Below are positions 57,984 to 64,000 of a stretch of 64,000 bases of DNA, one piece after another. Each line of letters opens with the position of its first letter. Positions within the stretch are counted from its first letter, which is position 1. The notes beneath the pieces are model-generated. The model was not told where the DNA came from, did no database searches, and saw only the letters and a program-made list of their open reading frames with translations. The position numbers and the translations under genes were made by a program. Origin of the DNA: Halichondria panicea (lineage: Eukaryota > Porifera > Demospongiae > Suberitida > Halichondriidae); assembly GCF_963675165.1 (NCBI RefSeq), contig NC_087387.1, positions 3,684,990 to 3,748,989 of the forward strand, in the 5' to 3' direction.

Positions 57984-60900
57984 ATGACTGGCAAACAACA
58001 GCAGACCCTGGCTTTCCCTGGCACTTTAGGTGTTCAGGTGATTGAAACTAAAGTGAGAGACTCGCCCATCGACTCTGTGGTGGTCTACCAAGATCGTGCC
58101 GAGGTCAAGAGAAGGCTGTCAGTTCATCTTGCTACTGGAGAGAATGAGCTCATCATTTCTGACCTGACGGACTGTGTCGACCAAAACTCTGTCAGGTGGG
58201 TGTCTTGTTTTTGTGACTGCAAAAAGTTGGAGTTGGGATCGGAGGTGGTAGTGTGATACGGTCCATACTAAAGTGGTTAGCCTGGCATAGAGATCAGTCA
58301 CTTAGCCGTAGCGAGCGTTCGAAGCTCCACCTCCCTGCTCGTTTTTTGGGGTAATGGTTGATATTCTCGTTCGGAGCACATTTCGCCTTTATTGTTCTTT
58401 TCTTCTACAATCAATTGATACCGTACTTTATAGAATAGGATACTCTTACTTGCACTTCATTGACTGTAGCAGTCTACACACACAAACACACTACCGTATA
58501 CCTCGCTTGCACATGAGCACCAAGGCATAATAATGCAAGCACAACTCCATACTCCTGCTTTTACGAGGGATATATAGATACCAGGCCGTATTTTAATTGC
58601 ATAGTTAATTAATCATAGGCGTGGTCCATACACGCCCACGTACTATCTACTATGCTTTATAGCCTAGCTAGCTAGCTGTGGCATTCCAGAGGAGGTACGC
58701 CAATGTCAAAAGGTCACTAATTAAAACATCACGTGGGCTTATGTTTTACATGTAAAACTGAGTTTACCCTTGCGCCCCTGAGTTTATACACCACCACTAG
58801 CTTCATCATCATTATAATCACAGCAGAAATCAGTTGAGCTATCGCGCCCCAGACGAAACAGCTTGAAAGAAGAGATCTCAGATTTAATTGCAACCTTTGA
58901 CCTTTGATTGCATTCTTCGAAACCACAAGATATGGAAAATTAGCCTTCAGTAGCTAGGGTATAAATTTTGATGTACTGGTTTGCTGCACTGGATAGAACT
59001 AGGTATAGCAAGCTTTCCAAGCAAGCAAATTAACGGTCAAGAGCAACAGAAACGGTAGCTGCTATAATCCAAGCAAAGGTCAAGAACCCAGGACAAGGTG
59101 ATTAATGTTTCATTAAAAGTGACCCTGTTGACCTTGGCTTACCTCCTCTGGTGGCACTCTATGGTGTTGTCGAAAAGGCTTGCACACTAGTCTGAAACCA
59201 GAAGAGGCTCTCATCTACCTCTAATGATGGTTGGATGGTCGTGATATTTTGAATTAGTTTCTGTACGAAATTAATGAGAGCTTCTAAGTTCTGGCTTCAG
59301 ACTAGTGTGCAAGCCTTCTTGACAACATCATAGAGGGCCACAGCTACCCTGCAAGTCTTCTCGACAATGCAATAGAGAGCATAAGCCACAGCTTCACAGG
59401 AGACAAGTATTTGTAATATGGAAAGAAACTAGTAAAGAAACTAGTTTACAGTATAATTTTACAAAGGTTTACTAAAGTATAACGAGTTACCCAGATTCTG
59501 GGTAACTCAATTCGCGCATGTGCACTATCACCCATCAGGGTGTCATACAGGATTTTAAAGTAGAGGGGGAAATGAGAAAAGTAACCAGAAAATATTGCTA
59601 AAAAAAGGTCAACTGTTATTTCAATACTCAGCTATGGACACTCAGTCATAATTGAAAGGGGGGATATCCCCCCCTGTACGACACCCTGCCCATGCAATAG
59701 AGACCAGGTCGTATTTTAATCTGCCTGGTCTCGAGGCTAGGTTGAGCCAGAACGAGCTAAAATGAATAGCTAGATCTTTGATGTAAAGTAGACCTCATTT
59801 TGTTCACATGGCCCTGGCATCCCCGTAGCTAAAACTTAATTGGACTACAAAGTTGTAGGGGTTTGTATCACATTTGCGTGAGGTTGTATTGCCTAATTAT
59901 AAAGTTCACTTTCTCCACAGGGTTGAAGGTCAGGGCAACGCTGTGATCACTGATGTGATATACTCGTCAAAGGAGAGCTCCAATGATGAACTAACAACCA
60001 CTGGAAGTAAAGAGGAGCTTGAACACATCAAGGTGTGGACTGGTGTACTGTATGCTGTTTGTGCACTATGTTGAGCCATTTCCATCAGCTTCTCATCAGG
60101 GTTACCAGAGTGTGGATAGAGTCTTATATATGTTGGTGTGTTGTGTACTATTTGGCAGCTGAGATAACTGTAACTGCTCAATCACCTTTTTGCATTTTTG
60201 TATTTTGAGACGGTTGTTATCTCGTATAGGAAGAGATTTCTGAGACTGTGAAGGAATTGCGACACTTGCAAATCAGAAGAGAAGTGCTCAATAAAGAAAA
60301 GGAACTCCTCAACAAATTTGCCAAACATGTGTCAACCATACACACTGTTGAGGTGTGCAGTTCTCGTATGCCATTAACACAAATGTATGCATGTGATGTT
60401 GATACTTGCAGGGCTCTGACCATAGTCTGTCTCAGCTTGTGGATGGGGAGAGTGTCTCTGTTGTCATTGAGTTGTTCCAAAGAGTGGAGGTATGTACATC
60501 AGCTGCTGTACTCACTACCGAGTGTTACCACATTTCCCCTTGTTCAGAGCAAGTTGAGTGACCTTGACTCTCGACTGAGCGTGATAGCTGGAGAGGAGAA
60601 GTGCCTCCAAGACAAGTTGGCTGTTTTGCAAGCCAATGCTGATAAACTCAACCCTAAGAAAAAGAAAGCCACCACTGAGACCCTGCGGTGACAATACACA
60701 TGCACACTGTCTTTTCACTTCAACTTCAAGCTGACTCAATGATATTTTTTGTATACAGAACTCTCCATGTTGGCTTAGAAGCTGCCGAGGAGGGAGAGGC
60801 CATTTTGTTTGTCTCGTATGTAGTGACCAACGCCTCCTGGTCGTCCTCTTACGATGTCAGAGTTTTCACCAAAGACAAGACGATGAAGGTCAGGTCGATA

Positions 60901-63879
60901 ACACATTACTGCCCAGTGTTCTAAGTGCTCGTTAGAGCCAACTTGCATGCATGCACCTTTACATTGTTATGCCTCGGTGCGCATGAACAAGCGAGGTATA
61001 CGGTAGTGTGTTTGTGTGTGTATCTCTGTGTGTTTGTGTGTGTAGACTAGCTGCTACAAGGATCAATGAAGTGCAAGTAAGAGTTTGTACATGTATAGGC
61101 TTCTTTCTAGTCACGTTTTCTTAGATTTTAATTCGTGGATTTGCACAAATAATGCTTTGTTCTCAAGTTATGCATGCCTACTTGGAATGCCATTGCAATT
61201 AAAGTTGTCCGTGGTGTGTACTCTACTTCGTAGTTAACTTTGCACTGGAACGCTAGCTATTGGTAGCTGCAAGAGTGAGAAGAGAGCTGCAAGGCTCTAC
61301 TGTACTGTACTGATGCAGAAGCCATTAATTTTATACTTTGGACTTTCGACATCCTTTTTAGCAACAATCATGGTCGATCATTTCCCATCTCTTTGAGATT
61401 AAGCCAAAAAATAATGTTCACCATGATATCTAGTAGCCTTATGTGATATAGCTTTGATACCTCCACCAAGGCATCAATACCCGCGGTGCTTTCATTAAGT
61501 ACTGTAATCATAGAACAATCACTTACACGATACTGGAGAGTACAAAACCTTGCTAGATCATAGACATAATGTTTGAATTGTGACATTTATCTCATTCCCC
61601 TTTCTGTGTCGTGTGCAGGTTCAGTACTATGGTCTCATAAAGCAGGTGACTGGTGAGGACTGGGAGAATGCCAAGATCTCACTCTCCACTGCTCAGCCCA
61701 GTGTCGGTGGGTCAGCACCTCCTCTCAACACCAAGATCATCAGGTTCAAGAGACCAAAGCCGAGGTACAATTACCAACCAATCAGCTATGGAGCAATGTC
61801 TAAGAAGCAAATTCTTGGTGGGAGGCTGACGGAGTATGACCCAACAATTGTGAGTCTTATTGATTCGCAAGCTTCACACTGTGTATAGATAGATACAAGC
61901 AAAGTCCATTGTTAAATGCATATAGTTTACTTGTGTTCCCAACGTACGTACAGGAAGACTCCTATTGCAACAGCTCTGTTGATATAGAGTGTGGTATGGA
62001 TGAGTTTGCTCTTATGGCTCCTCAGTCATCACTGGCTAGAGCAGGCCTTGTAGAGTCACCAGGAAAAAAAAATCGATCTTCTCCCCCACCAGCTCTGGAC
62101 GTTGCTGTAGCTGAGGTACACGGATGATGATTATTAGAGGTTTTGAAGAGCTATTCCTTTTGAGGACTGTTTCAAATATATAATTGAGTGAGCGTTCTAA
62201 TCTGTTACTGAAAGTAGGAGATTACTCTACCGAGCGGGGTCTGCCCAATGGAGCATTTTTCCTCATATTTCCCTATCCTCGTTACAACTAGCGAGGGAGG
62301 GAAAATATATAATGTAGGGCTCATTACTCGTTAAAACACCCAAACCCATATGTATTACTCGTGACAAATTGAAGAGTATATAAATTATGCAAAGAGGATC
62401 TGGAGGGTCTCCCCCTTGGAACAATTTTAAGTATGCCCCTATCAATACACATACTCCCAAAGCATATACCAATTGATACTGTTTCTCTTTTAACAGGTGA
62501 CTGCTGGATTGTTCAACACCACGTATGCCATTCCCAGAGCCACAACCATCCCAGCTGACAACACTGAGCACAAGGTGGCTGGTTGTGTATGATGTATAGC
62601 ATTTGGAGTCGCAGTGTCCCTTATTTAGAGTGTCCTTTCTTGTTATACTCTAGTCTAGCTCCATACTGTTACTGTAGAATGTATACGTATAGCAGCACTG
62701 AAATGATACATGTGCATATGCTGTACACAGGTGACGATAGCTCTGGTTGACCTGGTCCCTGAGCTGACGTACAGCTCTGTCCCTCGACTCTCCCCTCACT
62801 CCTTCCTGCAAGCCAAGGCCACCAACTCCTCACCCTACACCATCCTGGCTGGACCAGCCAACGTCTTCTTGGACAACAACTTCATCGCTAAGGTGAGGAT
62901 ATGAACTTCAAATACTTGTTCTTGTACTTGTACTTCAAGACGTGACCATTGCTCCGGAAGGGTATATGTAATTAGTTGTACCATGTAATAGTTGTACCAT
63001 GTAATAGTTGTACCTCAGGAAATACATAGACTGCCCTGGGGTAGTACAAATCCAAATCCAATACACCCGATATCTATGCTTGTACTATGAACACCTATTG
63101 TGATTAGAAGCTGTTATCCAACCCATTTACAACTTAATAGTGTCTTTGATCTGTGCCCTGCACACACTGTGTACGTTTTGTATGCTTGCACTTGACAAAC
63201 CACACAACTTTAACACCAGCACATTTTTATGCGCTCCACAATTTTTGTACAGTACTTTTCGAGATGGTCCTTAAAGGGTGGAGGGAGGTCTTAAGGCTGA
63301 CCACAGCCATGACTTTAGAGTACCAGAAGAGGTACGACAGGCGCGGTGCAGCTCAAGCAATTAGCCTCTGATTACTCTCCGCAAAAACATACGACGTGGG
63401 CGGAAAATTAACGCTCAATCAGACTAATTGCCTGAGCTGCACCACGCCTGCCTTACCTCTTCTGCTAGGGTACATGTACACCCCTGGATAGTGCATGTGA
63501 TTTGTACCCTAAGAGTTTCAATGGACATTCCTTAGTGTCAGAGCACATCATGGTACAAATAGAGCTGTGCTTACGTACGCACAGCACAATCATCTATATA
63601 CCCTCCCTGCCCATATTTTGTTTCTCCCCTCCACAGTCGACGATGAGTGATGTATCTCCGGGTGAGGAGTTTGTGAGCTCCCTGGGAGCAGACCAGTCGA
63701 TCCGCATCACTGTGAGACCAGTGGCCACAGTACACAACACTCGCACTGCCATGCTGGGAGGGGCAAAGACAAATACCATCACCTACACTCACACTTTCCT
63801 GGTCAAGAACACCAGAAGTGACTCTGTTAACATCAAGGTCTCAGAGCAAGTGCCTCTCAGCACTGATGATAGAATCAAG
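57984..63879 (+). CDS. DUF4140/DUF4139 protein (F37C4.5-like), 3' end outside window
   Basis: Exons: 57984-58195, 59921-60032, 60230-60352, 60412-60489, 60548-60687, 60759-60888, 61619-61849, 61954-62115, 62497-62574, 62731-62892, 63637-63879, all in frame (557 codons so far), with a donor after 63879. The N-terminal part (about residues 18-100: SVVVYQDRAEVKRRL, LIISDLTDCVDQNSVRVEG) fits DUF4140. A charged coiled coil follows (about 109-200). Then DUF4139 starts with SYVVTNASWSSSYDVRVF and YYGLIKQVTGEDWENAKISLSTA, and VTAGLFNTTYAIPRATTIPAD is the typical later block. These proteins occur in bacteria and animals (mucoidy inhibitor A-like, worm F37C4.5); their biochemical role is not established. 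No signal peptide; probably cytosolic. A MITE lies in intron 1 and in intron 10, and a 530-bp repeat in intron 6. ATG at 57984 is the first Met of the frame. Confidence 0.87.
58687..59150 (+). mobile_element. CAGAGGAGGTACG-family element, 464 bp, 9-bp duplication
   Basis: CAGAGGAGGTACGCCA and TGGCTTACCTCCTCTG form the terminal repeats. GTGGCATTC (58678-58686) and GTGGCACTC (59151-59159) are a 9-bp target duplication with one mismatch. The copy at 28981 and the remnant at 9072 belong to the same long subfamily. An antisense frame of about 65 codons is conserved between copies only because the DNA is. It lies in intron 1 of the DUF4139 gene. Confidence 0.87.
59536..59688. mobile_element. MITE, CAGGGTGTCATACAGG ends, 5-bp target duplication
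   Basis: CAGGGTGTCATACAGG (59536-59551) and CCTGTACGACACCCTG (59673-59688) are inverted with one mismatch. CCCAT flanks both sides (59531-59535, 59689-59693). A GGGGGGATATCCCCCC palindrome lies next to the right end. It is 153 bp long with no coding capacity. Confidence 0.87.
60969..61495. repeat. ATGCCTCGGTG interspersed repeat, near full-length copy
   Basis: It begins ATGCCTCGGTGCGCATGAAC and ends ACCAAGGCATCAATACC, GCGGTGCTTTCATT. The interior landmarks agree with those at 23321 and 34651. It fills most of intron 6 of the DUF4139 gene. Confidence 0.75.
63324..63464. mobile_element. CAGAAGAGGTACG MITE, 9-bp duplication
   Basis: CAGAAGAGGTACGACAGGCG and GCCTGCCTTACCTCTTCTG bound 141 bp. 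TTAGAGTAC (63315-63323) and CTAGGGTAC (63465-63473) agree at seven of nine positions. The sub-terminal GGTGCAGCTCAAGCAATTAG is shared with the element at 40470. It lies in intron 10 of the DUF4139 gene. Confidence 0.8.
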
Positions 63880-64000
63880 GTACAGCAACTGTGGCCTAGT
63901 CAGCTGGTGTTTGCTACTTTCATTCAGTGTCATACTGCAGCTAGTACTTTTGCCTTTAAAATGCCAGCAACTGTCAGACTAACATGCAAACTATTTGCTA

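Overview
The window looks like nuclear DNA of an early-branching animal, most likely a sponge; this is inference. It is AT-rich, its genes are cut into many short exons with GT-AG (rarely GC-AG) introns, and short inverted-repeat transposons (MITEs) lie between and inside genes. The gene content is animal: an HSPBAP1-type JmjC protein, two ABCC4/MRP4-type transporters, an intronless perforin-2 (MPEG1), a secreted beta-helix protein fused to a multipass membrane domain, and a DUF4140/DUF4139 protein. No rRNA, tRNA, CRISPR or viral gene was seen.

Layout. 134-1345 (-): first exon of an unrecognised coiled-coil protein running off the left edge. 1346-7734: gene-free repeats. 7735-12468 (-): HSPBAP1-like, five exons. 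12700-25659 (+) and 26761-38543 (-): two ABCC4-like genes pointing at each other, each with 28 exons at matching places. 38544-43527: gene-free. 43528-45711 (+): MPEG1, with a decayed second copy at about 47588-48310. 49956-57818 (-): 21-exon beta-helix/multipass membrane gene. 57984-63879 (+): DUF4140/DUF4139 gene leaving the right edge. HSPBAP1/ABCC copy 1 and beta-helix/DUF4139 are head-to-head pairs with 231 and 165 bp between start codons.

Exon models were built by hand from splice signals and reading-frame closure. All four complete multi-exon genes close in frame (451, 1327, 1394 and 1241 residues). HSPBAP1, the two ABCC genes and the DUF gene are also supported by family similarity recalled from memory.

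Most notable: (1) the inverted ABCC pair is a mosaic, with near-identical nucleotide-binding segments inside strongly diverged membrane exons and introns, as expected from gene conversion; (2) the beta-helix, Cys-rich, multipass architecture may be a little-described receptor or channel family; (3) several MITE families can be defined by terminal repeats and target duplications of 9, 8, 5 and 2 bp, with nested insertions giving relative ages.
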